NCBI GenBank assembly: GCA_002359465.1
Contig: DENA01000016.1
Location: forward strand, 79,647-143,646
Source of the DNA: Ruminococcaceae bacterium UBA2656
Lineage (GTDB): Bacteria; Bacillota; Clostridia; Oscillospirales; Acutalibacteraceae
DNA: 64,000 nt
Direction: 5' to 3'
A model generated the notes under the pieces. The model was not told the origin of the DNA, did not search any database, and saw nothing but the letters and a program-made list of their open reading frames with translations. Positions 25,176 to 34,843 of the stretch are shown in pieces. How positions within the stretch are numbered: position 1 is the first letter of the stretch; each line of letters opens with the position of its first letter. A program made the position numbers and the translations under genes.

Positions 25176-26035
25176 TTACTTTCCCAGATCGCGGTGCTTC
25201 CACAGGGCAACACCAGACCGCTCCCGGCAACCGGCAAACCGATTTCGTCGGAGGAAACACGGCCGCCGAATTTTTTCTGAATCAGCACGCCCAAAAGGTA
25301 CTCCATGACCGCCGGGGAAAGGCCCGTTGTGTATGAATTTAAAATAAAAAACAGAGGATTCTCCGAAAGAATCGGCACGCACATCTCAACAAGCGGATAA
25401 AGCTGTTCCTCCAGCTTCCACACCTCGCCGCCCGGGCCGCGCCCGTAGGACGGCGGGTCCATGATGATGCCGTCGTAAACATTCCCTCTGCGCTGTTCGC
25501 GCTGGACAAACTTCACGCAGTCGTCAACGAGCCAGCGTACTGGCTGCGACGCAAGACCGGACGCCACGGCGTTTTCCTTCGCCCACGCGACCATGCCTTT
25601 CGAGGCGTCCACATGGCAGACCTGCGCACCGGCCTTCAGACAGGCCAGCGTTGCCGCGCCGGTATAGCCGAACAGGTTCAGCACCTTCAGCGGCCTGTTT
25701 GCTTCCGCAATTTTTTTCATTGCGAAGTCCCAGTTCACGGCCTGTTCTGGGAAAATGCCCGTGTGCTTGAAGCCCATGGTTTTCAGCTGAAATGTCAGCT
25801 CACCGTAATGGATTTTCCACATTGGCGGCACCTTTTTCAGTTCCTGCCAGCTTCCGCCGCCGGTGGAGGACCGAAGGTAGCGCGCGTTGGCCGCGCGCCA
25901 CAGGGGATGGTCCTTCGGCGTATTCCAGATGATCTGCGGGTCGGGACGGATGAGGACGACGTCGCCCCATCGCTCCAGCCTTTCCCCCGCAGAGGTATCC
26001 AGCAGTTCATAATCCTTCCAGTTTGCAGTTCTCAA
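25172..26035 (-). CDS. Class I SAM-dependent methyltransferase (RlmI/RlmK-like)
   Basis: A 287-residue methyltransferase of the COG1092 type, related to the 23S rRNA cytosine and guanine methyltransferases RlmI and RlmK. It shows the SAM-binding segment [19 protein letters not shown], the acidic [11 protein letters not shown] and the catalytic-type motif DPPSYGRG. It lacks the N-terminal PUA domain of full RlmI, so the target nucleotide is uncertain. The start is a TTG. The stop overlaps the ecfA1 start (ATGA). Confidence 0.8.
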   Translation of the reverse strand: MRTANWKDYELLDTSAGERLERWGDVVLIRPDPQIIWNTPKDHPLWRAANARYLRSSTGGGSWQELKKVPPMWKIHYGELTFQLKTMGFKHTGIFPEQAVNWDFAMKKIAEANRPLKVLNLFGYTGAATLACLKAGAQVCHVDASKGMVAWAKENAVASGLASQPVRWLVDDCVKFVQREQRRGNVYDGIIMDPPSYGRGPGGEVWKLEEQLYPLVEMCVPILSENPLFFILNSYTTGLSPAVMEYLLGVLIQKKFGGRVSSDEIGLPVAGSGLVLPCGSTAIWESK

Positions 26036-26061
26036 TTTGTTCCCTACTTTTGTTTTATCTT

Positions 26062-27411
26062 TTACGCCAGTCTGTCGCGCACAGTATCAGCGACGGAATT
26101 GGCGAGCACACTGATGTATTCGGGGTCCTCGCCCTCAATCATCACGCGCAGCAGCGGCTCCGTGCCGGAGGGGCGCACAATGATGCGGCCGCTGGTACCC
26201 AGCTTCTGTTTCGCTTTTTCAATGGCGTCCTTCACCTTGTCGTCGGTGTAAAAACGCAGCTTGCCCTCCGGGCTGACCTCGACATTGACCATAATCTGCG
26301 GATAACGTGTCATCAGCGTTGCAAGGCTGGAAAGCTTCGCCCCTCTGCGGTGCACAATGCTCAGCAGCTGCGCGGCCGTCATTTCGCCGTCGCCGGTCGT
26401 TGCAAAGTCGAGGAAGATGATATGCCCGCTCTGCTCGCCGCCGAAATTATAGCCCTCCAGCAGCATTTCCTCCAGCACGTAGCGGTCGCCGACCTTTGTC
26501 GCGGCAAATTTGATGCCGTTGTCGTCACAGAAGCGGTTGAAGCCCATATTGGTCATAATGGTGCCAACCGCGGTATTTTTATTGAGCTTTCCGCGGCTTT
26601 TCATATCCGCGGCGCAGATGGCCATCAGGAAATCCCCGTCCACCAGCTGCCCCTTGTCGTCAACCGCAAGGCAGCGGTCAGCGTCGCCGTCAAACGCCAC
26701 ACCGGCGTCAAGGTGATTTTCCTTTACGAAAGACATCAGGCTCTCCATGTGGGTGGAGCCGCAGTTGTCGTTGACATTGACCCCGTTCGGGCTGTCCGCC
26801 AGCATGTGGCATTCCGCGCCCAGCTCGGTAAACAACTTTTCCGCCGTGCGGCTTGCCGCTCCGTTTGCGCAGTCGATGCCGATCTTCATCCCGTCCAGCG
26901 CAAAGGGAACCGTGCTCTTGATATGGTCGATATAATCGCGCACGGTGTTTTCCGCGCGGGAAACGCTTCCCACGTCGCCGCCGACCGGGCAGTCCGGCTT
27001 CTGCGCGTGGTCAAGTACAATCGCTTCAATCTGTTCCTCCAGCGCGTCCGGCAGCTTATAGCCGTCGCCGCTGAAGATCTTAATGCCGTTGAATTCGCAT
27101 GGGTTGTGGCTGGCGGTCAGCATGACGCCCGCGTCCGCCTTATATTTTCCCACCAGATAAGCGACCGCCGGGGTCGGCACAACGCCGAGCTGAACCACAT
27201 TCGCCCCGACCGAGCAAAGGCCGGCGGTCAATGCGTTTTCCAGCATGTCGGAGGAAAGGCGCGTATCCTTTCCTATTAGGACCTTGGGATGCCGGTGGTT
27301 GCTGTCCGTCAGCACCATCGCCGCCGCGCGGCCGATATTCATTGCCATTTCACAGGTCAGCTCGCTGTTTGCGATTCCTCTGACGCCGTCCGTTCCGAAA
27401 AGTCTTCCCAT
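26062..27411 (-). CDS. glmM: Phosphoglucosamine mutase
   Basis: Converts glucosamine-6-P to glucosamine-1-P for UDP-N-acetylglucosamine and hence cell-wall synthesis. The ATG at 27411 is used because GGGAGC lies 11 nt upstream; a TTG at 27429 would precede that site. The 449 residues show the family N-terminus GRLFGTDGVRG, the phosphoserine loop TASHNP, the metal loop DGDADR, the sugar-binding GEQSGHI and the phosphate-binding RPSGTEPLLRVM. It lies between ruvB and the methyltransferase on the same strand. Confidence 0.95.
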   Translation of the reverse strand: MGRLFGTDGVRGIANSELTCEMAMNIGRAAAMVLTDSNHRHPKVLIGKDTRLSSDMLENALTAGLCSVGANVVQLGVVPTPAVAYLVGKYKADAGVMLTASHNPCEFNGIKIFSGDGYKLPDALEEQIEAIVLDHAQKPDCPVGGDVGSVSRAENTVRDYIDHIKSTVPFALDGMKIGIDCANGAASRTAEKLFTELGAECHMLADSPNGVNVNDNCGSTHMESLMSFVKENHLDAGVAFDGDADRCLAVDDKGQLVDGDFLMAICAADMKSRGKLNKNTAVGTIMTNMGFNRFCDDNGIKFAATKVGDRYVLEEMLLEGYNFGGEQSGHIIFLDFATTGDGEMTAAQLLSIVHRRGAKLSSLATLMTRYPQIMVNVEVSPEGKLRFYTDDKVKDAIEKAKQKLGTSGRIIVRPSGTEPLLRVMIEGEDPEYISVLANSVADTVRDRLA

Positions 27412-27447
27412 AATATAAACAGCTCCCAATATAATTTATAGTTGATT

Positions 27448-28521
27448 TTAAAACAGCTTCTGCTGATTGTCTTCCTCCCGGCCCGGCGGGGTCAGGTTAA
27501 GGTGCAGATAAGCCGCATGGGTGGCGCAGCGCCCGCGGGGGGTACGGCTTAAAAATCCAATCTGCATCAGATAGGGTTCATAGATATCCTCAATGGTCAC
27601 GGCTTCCTCGCCGATGGCGGCGGCAAGCGTTTCAAGCCCGACCGGACCGCCGTTGTAGAAGCGGATAAGCGTGCTCAGCATGCGCCGGTCGTTGGCATCG
27701 AGCCCGATTTCGTCGATTTCCAGCCGGTCAAGACCAATTTTTGCGGAATTAAAGGTGATAACACCGTCGCTGATCACCTGCGCGAAATCGCGCACCCGCT
27801 TTAAAAGCCGGTTGGCAATACGCGGCGTGCCGCGCGAACGCGAAGCGATTTCCAGCGCGCCGTCGGCCTCGATGGGAATTTCCAGTATTTTCGCACTGCG
27901 GGTCACAATCTGGGCAAGCTCCTGCGGGGAATACATCTCCAGCCGGAGCACAACGCCGAACCGGTCGCGCAGAGGCGCGGAAAGCTGTCCGGCGCGTGTG
28001 GTCGCGCCCACCAGTGTGAATTTCGGCAGCGGCAGGTGATAGGACGCCGCCATCTGCCCCTTGCCCGTAATAATATCCAGCGCATAGTCCTCCATTGCGG
28101 GGTAAAGAATTTCCTCCACACTGCGGGAAAGCCGGTGCACCTCGTCGATAAACAGGACGTCGCCCGGGTTCAGATTGGTCAGAAGCGCCGCCAGATCGCC
28201 CGGCTTTTCAATCGCGGGGCCGGAAGTGATGCGCAGGTTCACATTCAGCTCATTTGCAATAATACCGGCGAGCGTCGTCTTGCCAAGCCCCGGCGGGCCG
28301 TACAGCAAAACATGGTCCAGCGACTCCCTGCGCTGCTTTGCCGCTTCAATGAAAACGGAAAGATTTTCTTTTACCTTATCCTGCCCAATATATTCCGAAA
28401 GCACCTTCGGGCGCAGCGGATTTTCCACTTCGGCGTCCTCCGGCGCGTATTCCGGGGCCACCATACGGTTTTCAAAATCGTAGTCGTTCGCATTGTCGTT
28501 CGCATTTTCATCGTAATTCAA
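27448..28521 (-). CDS. ruvB: Holliday junction branch migration ATPase RuvB
   Basis: The hexameric AAA+ motor that drives branch migration with RuvA during recombination repair. The 357 residues include Walker [10 protein letters not shown], Walker [12 protein letters not shown], sensor GATTRAG and the C-terminal winged-helix domain. The start is TTG, with GGAGGGAG about 9 nt upstream. The first 25 residues form an unusually acidic, Asn-rich leader ([14 protein letters not shown]). It is third in the ruvC-ruvA-ruvB run. Confidence 0.95.
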   Translation of the reverse strand: MNYDENANDNANDYDFENRMVAPEYAPEDAEVENPLRPKVLSEYIGQDKVKENLSVFIEAAKQRRESLDHVLLYGPPGLGKTTLAGIIANELNVNLRITSGPAIEKPGDLAALLTNLNPGDVLFIDEVHRLSRSVEEILYPAMEDYALDIITGKGQMAASYHLPLPKFTLVGATTRAGQLSAPLRDRFGVVLRLEMYSPQELAQIVTRSAKILEIPIEADGALEIASRSRGTPRIANRLLKRVRDFAQVISDGVITFNSAKIGLDRLEIDEIGLDANDRRMLSTLIRFYNGGPVGLETLAAAIGEEAVTIEDIYEPYLMQIGFLSRTPRGRCATHAAYLHLNLTPPGREEDNQQKLF

Positions 28522-28612
28522 TTTTCGGTTCTCCCTCCTTCTCTATTGCGGGGGTTCCTTTTTCTGACAATTCCATTCGTGCTTAATTTATCGTATTATT
28601 ATAAAGTCTAAT

Positions 28613-29215
28613 TTACTTCATACCGCTGCCCATTGCCTTCAGCGACTGGCGGATGAGCTCCTCCGCCGGCAGGGCGCTGTCAAACCGGCCGACCACCGCC
28701 GCGGCGTCCGTGGGCGAATACCCGAGCACCGTCAGCGCGTTGACCGCCGCGCCCGCGTTTGATGAAGCCGAAACAATTCCGGCCGGGGCAAAAGCCGACG
28801 AGCTGGTCTGCATTCCTTTTACCTTGTCTTTCAGCTCCAGCGTAATGCGCTGCGCGAGCTTTGCACCCACCCCGCTCGCGCGGGTAAGGGTTTTGCTGTC
28901 GCCGGTTGCGACCGCCATGGCGATCTGCTCCGGCGCAAGCTCGGAGAGAATCGCGAGGCCGACCTTCGGGCCGACGCCGCTGACCCCCGTGAGCATTTTA
29001 AAGCAGTTGAGCTCGCCCAGAGTCGCAAACCCGAACAGGTCCAGCGCGTCCTCCCGCACATTCAGATGCGTGTACAGCGTGACCTGCTCCCCGATGGAGG
29101 GAAGCGTGCGCTGCGTGCTGAGCGTCGTCAGGCATTTAAAGCCGACCCCGCCGCATTCCACCACCGCGAGCCCCGGTTCCAGATGAATTAAATTTCCTTT
29201 TAAACTATAGAACAT
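28613..29215 (-). CDS. ruvA: Holliday junction DNA helicase subunit RuvA
   Basis: Binds the four-way junction and loads RuvB. The 200 residues begin MFYSLKGNLIHLEPGLAVVECGGVG, the standard OB-fold start. Tandem helix-hairpin-helix motifs follow (LTGVSGVGPKVGLAIL and LTRASGVGAKLAQRITLEL), with a flexible linker and a C-terminal RuvB-binding domain (LTVLGYSPTDAAAVV). It sits 21 bp after ruvC. Confidence 0.95.
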   Translation of the reverse strand: MFYSLKGNLIHLEPGLAVVECGGVGFKCLTTLSTQRTLPSIGEQVTLYTHLNVREDALDLFGFATLGELNCFKMLTGVSGVGPKVGLAILSELAPEQIAMAVATGDSKTLTRASGVGAKLAQRITLELKDKVKGMQTSSSAFAPAGIVSASSNAGAAVNALTVLGYSPTDAAAVVGRFDSALPAEELIRQSLKAMGSGMK

Positions 29216-29236
29216 TTTCCTGCTCCCGTTAATCCT

Positions 29237-29752
29237 TTATTTAAAACAGTCCGTACGGTTCAGCAAACGCCGGCGGACGACGGAGCCCGCCGCCTGCCCG
29301 TGGCAGATGGCCATGGCGAGCGCATCCGCGGTATCGTCCGGCTTCGGCACCTCTTTCAGACAGAGCAGACGCCTTGTCATTTCCATCACCTGCGGCTTCA
29401 TCGCCTGACCGTAACCGGTAACAGACATTTTTACCTGCAGCGGCGTGTATTCAAAGACCTCGATTTTTGCCTTCTGCGCCGCAAGAAGAATGACGCCCCT
29501 GGCCTCGGCCACGCCGATGGCTGTTTTCTGGTTGTTTTGAAAATACAGTTTTTCTATGGATACGGCGTCGGGCTTCCAGCGGGCTATTACCTTTTCCAGC
29601 GAATCATAAATGATTTCCAGCCGGCGGTTGAAATCCTCGCCCGCCCTTGTAACAACCGCGCCGTGCTCCAGCGGCTGAAACCTTCCGCGCTCCGCGCGGA
29701 TTACTCCGTATCCGACAATGGCGTATCCGGGGTCAATTCCGAGAATAACCAT
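29237..29752 (-). CDS. ruvC: Crossover junction endodeoxyribonuclease RuvC
   Basis: Resolves Holliday junctions. The ATG at 29752 is chosen: GGGGGCGG lies upstream at suitable spacing, and it gives 171 residues, the normal family size. Longer forms to 29770 or 29914 would add an unrelated leader. The catalytic acid residues are visible in ILGIDPGYAIVGYG (first Asp), SIEKLYFQNN (Glu) and a C-terminal KPDDTADALAMAICH (two Asp). It heads the ruvCAB run. Confidence 0.94.
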   Translation of the reverse strand: MVILGIDPGYAIVGYGVIRAERGRFQPLEHGAVVTRAGEDFNRRLEIIYDSLEKVIARWKPDAVSIEKLYFQNNQKTAIGVAEARGVILLAAQKAKIEVFEYTPLQVKMSVTGYGQAMKPQVMEMTRRLLCLKEVPKPDDTADALAMAICHGQAAGSVVRRRLLNRTDCFK

Positions 29753-29922
29753 TTTATTATCCGCCCCCATACTCCGCCGGTTTCGCTGTCGTCGCGCGTA
29801 TTGCGCCATTGCCGCGGCAACCCATAATATCCGCTTTATTATATCACATACGCAGTCAATAGTGAAGCCCAACCATGCACTTTCAGCGGATGTGTTTATC
29901 GGTATTTTCGTCAAAGATATAT

Positions 29923-29950
29923 TTGTTTTTGTTAAATTTTAGTATATAAT
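29923..29950 (+). promoter_or_regulatory. Likely promoter of the tandem PPK2 gene
   Basis: TTGTTT (29923-29928) and TATAAT (29945-29950) are 16 bp apart, ending 25 bp before the ATG at 29976, in the gap between the divergent ruvC and this gene. Confidence 0.55.
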
Positions 29951-29975
29951 CAGTAGGAAAGCGGGAGGTGTTCCT

Positions 29976-31472
29976 ATGCTCGAAAAAACGGACCTGAAAA
30001 CAGAACCGTCCGAACAGGATTCCAAACAGAAAACAAAAGAGCTGAAGGCGGCGCTTGCCGCCCTGCAGCAACAGGTTAAACAGAACAAGCTGCCTGTGAT
30101 CATCCTCTTTGAGGGCTGGGGCGCAGCCGGAAAAGGCAGCCTGATTTCCAGCCTGATTTTGAACTTTGACCCGCGCGGGTTCAGGGTTTCTTCCATTGTC
30201 GCGCCGACGGAGCCGGAAAAACGGGAACCGCTTCTGTGGCGGCACTGGCTGAACATTCCCGAACAGGGCGTTATCTCCGTGCTGGACCGGAGCTGGTATC
30301 AGGATGTGTCGGTCGCCAGGCTGGAAAAGGATGTGAATGACGCCGAAAACCTTCGCCGCATGAATGATATCAAAATATTTGAGCGCCAGCTGACGGACAG
30401 CGGATATCTCATTATTAAATTTTTTCTGCACATCAGCAAAAAAGAGCAGAAGAAGCGGTTTGAACAACTGGAAAGCTCCAAAAATACGGCATGGCGTGTG
30501 ACGGAAACCGACTGGAAACGCAACCGGCAGTACGATCAATATTACCGCGCGTTTGACGAAATGCTGGAGTATACCTCCACCGCCTGCGCGCCGTGGCATG
30601 TGATTTCCGGCATGGACAAGACCGCCGCCGAGCTTGCGGTCTACCGCACGGTCGTGGTGGACTGCATCAGCGCCGCGCTGAAACCGCAGAATAAAAGCGC
30701 ATCAGCCCAGACTGCCGACAGCCTGATGATTGATCCCGGAAACTTTTCCTTTGTGCCGATGCCAAAGCTGAAGGAGATCACGCTTGACAAAACGCTGGAT
30801 GAAAAAAAGTACCGGCACCGCCTTCATGAACTGCAGGACGAACTGAGCGCGCTGCACGGAAAACTGTACCGTAAAAAAGTACCCATGGTGATTGTCTACG
30901 AGGGCTGGGACGCCGCCGGAAAAGGCGGGAATATCCGCCGCGTGGCGGAAGCACTCGACCCGCGCGGTTACGAGGTCGTCCCCATCGCGGCACCGAGCAG
31001 GGAGGAAACCGCACGCCATTATCTTTGGCGTTTCTGGCGCCGCCTGCCAAAAAACGGACATATTGCGATTTTTGACCGTTCCTGGTACGGCCGCGTCATG
31101 GTGGAGCGCATAGAAGGCTTCTGCACCGAAGAAGACTGGAGAAGGGCATACCGCGAAATCAACGAATTTGAAGGTCAGCTGCACGACTGGGGCGCGGTCG
31201 TCATCAAATTCTGGCTTCACATTGACAGGGACGAGCAACTGCAGCGCTTTCAGGAGCGGCAGAACACGCCGTCCAAACAGTGGAAGATCACGGAGGAGGA
31301 CTGGCGCAACCGGGCGAAATGGGAAGAGTACGAAACCGCCGTCAACGATATGCTCCGTTATACCTCCACAGAATTCGCCCCATGGCACATTATTGAATCC
31401 CAAGATAAAAAATACGGGCGCATCCAGACGCTGGAAATCATTATCGATGCTATTCGGGAACGGTTTCAATAA
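29976..31472 (+). CDS. Tandem-domain polyphosphate kinase 2 (polyphosphate:AMP phosphotransferase-like)
   Basis: A 498-residue cytoplasmic protein built from two PPK2 domains, the layout of class II PPK2 (Pap), which phosphorylates AMP to ADP with polyphosphate. Domain 1 (about 20-235) has a changed Walker A, EGWGAAGKGS, where the usual aspartate of GWDAAGKG is glycine. Domain 2 (about 285-498) keeps EGWDAAGKGG and the lid and Walker B region IFDRSWYGRVMVERIEGF. This suggests that only the C-terminal domain is fully catalytic, as known for Pap enzymes. GGAGG precedes the ATG. It is monocistronic and divergent from ruvC. Confidence 0.9.
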   Translation: MLEKTDLKTEPSEQDSKQKTKELKAALAALQQQVKQNKLPVIILFEGWGAAGKGSLISSLILNFDPRGFRVSSIVAPTEPEKREPLLWRHWLNIPEQGVISVLDRSWYQDVSVARLEKDVNDAENLRRMNDIKIFERQLTDSGYLIIKFFLHISKKEQKKRFEQLESSKNTAWRVTETDWKRNRQYDQYYRAFDEMLEYTSTACAPWHVISGMDKTAAELAVYRTVVVDCISAALKPQNKSASAQTADSLMIDPGNFSFVPMPKLKEITLDKTLDEKKYRHRLHELQDELSALHGKLYRKKVPMVIVYEGWDAAGKGGNIRRVAEALDPRGYEVVPIAAPSREETARHYLWRFWRRLPKNGHIAIFDRSWYGRVMVERIEGFCTEEDWRRAYREINEFEGQLHDWGAVVIKFWLHIDRDEQLQRFQERQNTPSKQWKITEEDWRNRAKWEEYETAVNDMLRYTSTEFAPWHIIESQDKKYGRIQTLEIIIDAIRERFQ

Positions 31473-31505
31473 ACTTTCTGCAGATCACCAAACTACAGAA
31501 AAGGC

Positions 31506-31604
31506 GTGATAAAAATAAAAGCCGTACAAACACATACGCTGACCGGGGAACATATCAGACAAATCCGCGAACTGGAAAAACATGTCAGGAACACGAAGGG
31601 CTGA
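31506..31604 (+). pseudogene. Short remnant frame after the PPK2 gene
   Basis: A GTG with GAAAAGG upstream opens a frame of about 32 codons (VIKIKAVQTHTL, then IRQIRELEKHVR) and then a stop. It has the feel of the N-terminus of an acetyltransferase-like gene cut short. It may be a small real protein, but truncation is more likely. Low confidence. Confidence 0.25.
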
Positions 31605-31614
31605 AACGCCGTAT

Positions 31615-31661
31615 AAAAACAGGCACGGGGAATATTGAAACATTCCGCCGCGCCTGTTTTT
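31615..31661. terminator. Terminator between the PPK2 region and the exporter genes
   Basis: AAAAACAGGC (31615-31624) pairs with GCCTGTTTTT (31652-31661), with extra pairing inside the loop. It lies between convergent units and has T runs on both strands. Confidence 0.8.
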
Positions 31662-31662
31662 T

Positions 31663-32106
31663 TCAAGTCTTCTTATATTCCGTAATAATCATGGTCCAGA
31701 GCCTTACGATGGAGGAAACAAGCAGAATCCCCATTGCAAGCGCCCCGGCAATTCCCATGGTATGCAGCCCGGTCTCAATGAACATGGAATTGTTGCCGAT
31801 GACGCAGTATTCCATCGTGTAATAGATGCCGCCTCCCGGCACCATCGGCAGCAGCGCGACAAGCAAAAAACCGGTCACCGGCATTTTAAAGATTCTTGCC
31901 ATCACTTCCGCGTAAATGGAAATGGCAATCGTGGCAATAAAATACTGCATGATATCATTCTGCACGGGGCTGCTCAGCAGATAGAAAAGCCAGCCGATCC
32001 CGCCGCCGAGCGACGCGAAAATCAGCGTCCTGCCGTGCAGGTTCATCACGGCGCCGAACGGGACACAGGCGCAAAAAGCCCAAAGGCAGGGTAAAAAACT
32101 CATCAT
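31663..32106 (-). CDS. ThrE-type exporter, small subunit (threonine/serine exporter C-terminal half)
   Basis: A 147-residue protein with four or five membrane segments, corresponding to the C-terminal ThrE_2 half of the threonine/serine exporter family (YjjB-like). The start at 32106 is preferred because GGGGGTGTGAGA lies just upstream; an ATG at 32121 overlaps the preceding gene. It follows the larger half at once, so the two probably form one complex. Glycine-rich membrane segments such as MVPGGGIYYTMEY are family-typical. The substrate is not proven. Confidence 0.8.
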   Translation of the reverse strand: MMSFLPCLWAFCACVPFGAVMNLHGRTLIFASLGGGIGWLFYLLSSPVQNDIMQYFIATIAISIYAEVMARIFKMPVTGFLLVALLPMVPGGGIYYTMEYCVIGNNSMFIETGLHTMGIAGALAMGILLVSSIVRLWTMIITEYKKT

Positions 32107-32108
32107 TC

Positions 32109-32873
32109 TCACACCCCCCATATCATGCGCGTCAACGTGAGCGCAATGCCCGCGCCAATCGCAATCGCGGTGGCAACGAGCATGCTTTCCGTAAAGCGGA
32201 TTAAGCCCGCCATCAGGTCGCCGGCAATCAGGTCACGCATAAAACTGGTAATGGCAATTCCGGGGACAAGGTTCATCAGCGCGCCAATGATGATTTTATC
32301 CGTATCAAGGGCAAAGTTGAACTGCGCCGCAGCCATGGCAAGCGCCGCGGCCGCAAAGCTGGCGACGATATTCACAAAAAAAGGGTTGGCATGAAAACGG
32401 TTCATATTATGGCACACGATTTTAATGACCGCGCCGCAGAACATAGCCCAGTATGCGTCGGTAAAATCACCGCCGTAAAACAGTGTAAAGAAAAACGCAA
32501 CCATCGCAAAAGCCAGAATCTGAAACCCCAGCCCATATACCGGGCGGTGATTGATCTTCTCCAGCTCGCGGCGCACATCTTTAAAATCGGGGCGGTCGCG
32601 GCAAATTCGGCGGCAAAGGTCGTTGCCCCTTTCCACCTTGTCAAGATTGGTGCCCCGCACGGGGATACGCCGGATCAGGGTCACCGGTTTGCCCGCCGGC
32701 GTGGTGATGGTCACATTGATACAGGTAGGAATCGCAAAAATTTCACCCGTATTTACTCCGTAAGCGCGGAAAATACGCTGCATGGATTCCTCCACGCGGT
32801 AAATTTCCGCTCCGTTTGCAAGGAGGAGGCAGCCCACGTCAGTCGTCAGCGTGATCAGATCGTCATAATTCAT
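32109..32873 (-). CDS. ThrE-type exporter, large subunit (YjjP-like)
   Basis: A 254-residue protein of the ThrE/YjjP family. The cytoplasmic N-terminal part begins LTTDVGCLLLANGAEIYRVEESM, a strongly conserved start with the GAEIYRVEE motif. Five membrane segments follow, including MNLVPGIAITSFMRDLIAGD. With the next gene it rebuilds the full ThrE architecture split into two proteins. The family exports threonine, serine or succinate in different bacteria; the cargo here is unknown. Confidence 0.85.
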   Translation of the reverse strand: MNYDDLITLTTDVGCLLLANGAEIYRVEESMQRIFRAYGVNTGEIFAIPTCINVTITTPAGKPVTLIRRIPVRGTNLDKVERGNDLCRRICRDRPDFKDVRRELEKINHRPVYGLGFQILAFAMVAFFFTLFYGGDFTDAYWAMFCGAVIKIVCHNMNRFHANPFFVNIVASFAAAALAMAAAQFNFALDTDKIIIGALMNLVPGIAITSFMRDLIAGDLMAGLIRFTESMLVATAIAIGAGIALTLTRMIWGV

Positions 32874-32955
32874 TCACAACACCCTTTGAAAAACTATCTT
32901 CCCATTTTGAACCGATTGTATTCTATCATATTTTCGCAGATCAAACAATATGAAC

Positions 32956-32984
32956 AGGGGCGGCCGGAATTTCCGGCCGCCCCT
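32956..32984 (-). terminator. Hairpin after the transketolase genes
   Basis: Fourteen-bp perfect arms containing GGGGCGGCCGG / CCGGCCGCCCC lie around a tiny loop. It sits between the transketolase stop and the ThrE start. The T run is weak, so it may act as a processing or stability hairpin. Confidence 0.65.
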
Positions 32985-33009
32985 TCCATTGATATCAGGA
33001 TAGCGTATT

Positions 33010-33954
33010 TTATTTCTGAAGGGCCTTCTTTGTCACCTCGACAATATGTGCAGCGTTAAGGCCAAATTCATCCAGCAGATCAACAGCCGGGCCGGAATGG
33101 CCGTAAACGTCGTTCACGCCGATTTTGACAACCGGCACCGGGTACTCCTCACAAAGCGCGCTGCATACTGCGTCGCCAAGGCCGCCGATGACATTGTGCT
33201 CCTCCACGGTGATGATCTTTCCGGTTTCCTTCGCGGCCTTCACAATCAGCTCGCGGTCAAGCGGCTTGATAGTATGAATATTGATCAGCCTTGCGTCGAT
33301 TCCCTGTTCCGCGAGCGTTTTTACCGCTTCCAGCGCGCGGGAGACCATCAGTCCCGTCGCGACGATGGTAATATCCTTTCCGTCACGAAGGGTAATGCCC
33401 TTCCCAAGCTCGAACCGGTAGTCGTCGGAATTGTTAAAGCTGCTGACAGCCAGCCTGCCAAGGCGGATATACACCGGGCCGTGATGCTCGATTGCCGCTT
33501 TGACGGCGGCCTTCATCTCATAGTGGTCGGATGGGTTCAGAACGACCATGCCGGGAATCGTCCTCATCAGAGCGATATCCTCGTTGCACTGGTGGGTGGC
33601 GCCGTCTTCGCCGACGGAAATGCCCGCGTGCGAACCGACTATTTTTACGTTCAGCTTTGGGTATCCGACGGAATTGCGCACCTGCTCAAAGGCGCGTCCC
33701 GTTGAAAACATCGCAAAGGAAGTGGCGAACGGGATTTTCCCGCAGGTGGCAAGGCCGGCGGCCACGCCTACCATGTTGCATTCCGCAATGCCGCAGTCGA
33801 TAAAACGTTCCGGGCATACTTTTTTAAACACGCCTGTTTTTGTCGCCGCCGCAAGGTCCGCGTCCAGCACGACCACCTGCGGATATTGTTCAGACAGCTC
33901 AGCCAGCGCTTCGCCGTAGCTTTCTCTTGTTGCTTTTTTCACCATTTCTGCCAT
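33010..33954 (-). CDS. Transketolase, C-terminal subunit
   Basis: The second half of a split transketolase, 314 residues, carrying the pyrimidine-binding and C-terminal domains. It begins with residues of the type KATRESYGEALAEL and contains AECNMVGVAAGLA, with the conserved glutamate that activates thiamine diphosphate, and ATGLMVSRALEAV. It works with the N-terminal subunit encoded just upstream (1 bp gap) in the non-oxidative pentose phosphate pathway. A split enzyme is common in Clostridia. Confidence 0.93.
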   Translation of the reverse strand: MAEMVKKATRESYGEALAELSEQYPQVVVLDADLAAATKTGVFKKVCPERFIDCGIAECNMVGVAAGLATCGKIPFATSFAMFSTGRAFEQVRNSVGYPKLNVKIVGSHAGISVGEDGATHQCNEDIALMRTIPGMVVLNPSDHYEMKAAVKAAIEHHGPVYIRLGRLAVSSFNNSDDYRFELGKGITLRDGKDITIVATGLMVSRALEAVKTLAEQGIDARLINIHTIKPLDRELIVKAAKETGKIITVEEHNVIGGLGDAVCSALCEEYPVPVVKIGVNDVYGHSGPAVDLLDEFGLNAAHIVEVTKKALQK

Positions 33955-33955
33955 A

Positions 33956-34801
33956 TCATTCCGCCTCCAATCCGGCCAGCACCTTATTCAGGTCCTGCAT
34001 TGCCGTTTCATACTGCTCTGCGTTTGGGGCGGTGCCGTGCCAGCCCACCTGGTTTTCCATGTAAGATACGTCTTTTCCCTTGACGGTCTTCGCAATAATC
34101 ACACTCGGCTGACCCTTGACGGTCTTTGCGTGGTTGAAAGCGGATTCTATTTCATCGAAATTATGTCCGTCAATCACCTGAACATCAAAACCAAAGGAAC
34201 GGAATTTTTCATCAATCGGCTCCGGGCCGCCGACTTCGGCGACAGGCCCGTCGATCTGGAGCCCGTTGTTGTCTACAACAAGACATAGGTTGTCCAGCTT
34301 GTGGTGCGCCGCGAACATTGCGGCCTCCCAGACCTGCCCCTCTTCGATTTCGCCGTCGCCAAGCATGGCGTAGACGCGGTAGTCTTTTTTATCCAGCTTT
34401 GCTGCAACCGCCATTCCGCAGGCTGCGGAAACGCCCTGTCCGAGTGAACCGGTGCTCATATCCACTCCCGGAGTACCCTTCATGTCCGGATGTCCCTGAA
34501 GCATTGCGCCGATATGGCGCAGTTTTTTCAGCTCCTCCATGGGGAAATAGCCCTTTAATGCAAGAGCCGCATACAGGCCGGGGGCGCAGTGCCCCTTTGA
34601 CAGCACGAACCGATCCCTGTTTTCATCCTTTGGATTTTGCGGGTCCACCTTCATCTCTTTGAAATACAGATAGGTGAAAATGTCCGCCGCTGAAAGGCTC
34701 CCGCCCGGATGGCCCGATTTCGCGTTGTATACGCCCTCGATTGCCCCCATTCTCACTTTGCACGCCAGTTTCTGCAATTCTTTCTTCTCCGTTTTGTTCA
34801 T
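33956..34801 (-). CDS. Transketolase, N-terminal subunit
   Basis: A 281-residue thiamine-diphosphate-binding half of transketolase. The ThDP motif is GDGEIEEGQVWEAAMFAAHHKLDNL, spanning the GDG start and the NN end (VVDNNGLQIDG). Other family pieces are SGHPGGSLSAADI and VLSKGHCAPGLYAAL. It lies upstream of the C-terminal subunit, and 42 bp downstream of the alcohol dehydrogenase gene on the same strand. Confidence 0.93.
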   Translation of the reverse strand: MNKTEKKELQKLACKVRMGAIEGVYNAKSGHPGGSLSAADIFTYLYFKEMKVDPQNPKDENRDRFVLSKGHCAPGLYAALALKGYFPMEELKKLRHIGAMLQGHPDMKGTPGVDMSTGSLGQGVSAACGMAVAAKLDKKDYRVYAMLGDGEIEEGQVWEAAMFAAHHKLDNLCLVVDNNGLQIDGPVAEVGGPEPIDEKFRSFGFDVQVIDGHNFDEIESAFNHAKTVKGQPSVIIAKTVKGKDVSYMENQVGWHGTAPNAEQYETAMQDLNKVLAGLEAE

Positions 34802-34843
34802 ATATGATTCCTCCTCTGGGTAGTTTTACCGATTACAGGGATT

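Noticed and set aside
26023-27279. 418-codon frame opposite glmM
   Set aside because: Antisense to glmM, which has all catalytic motifs; no family resemblance.
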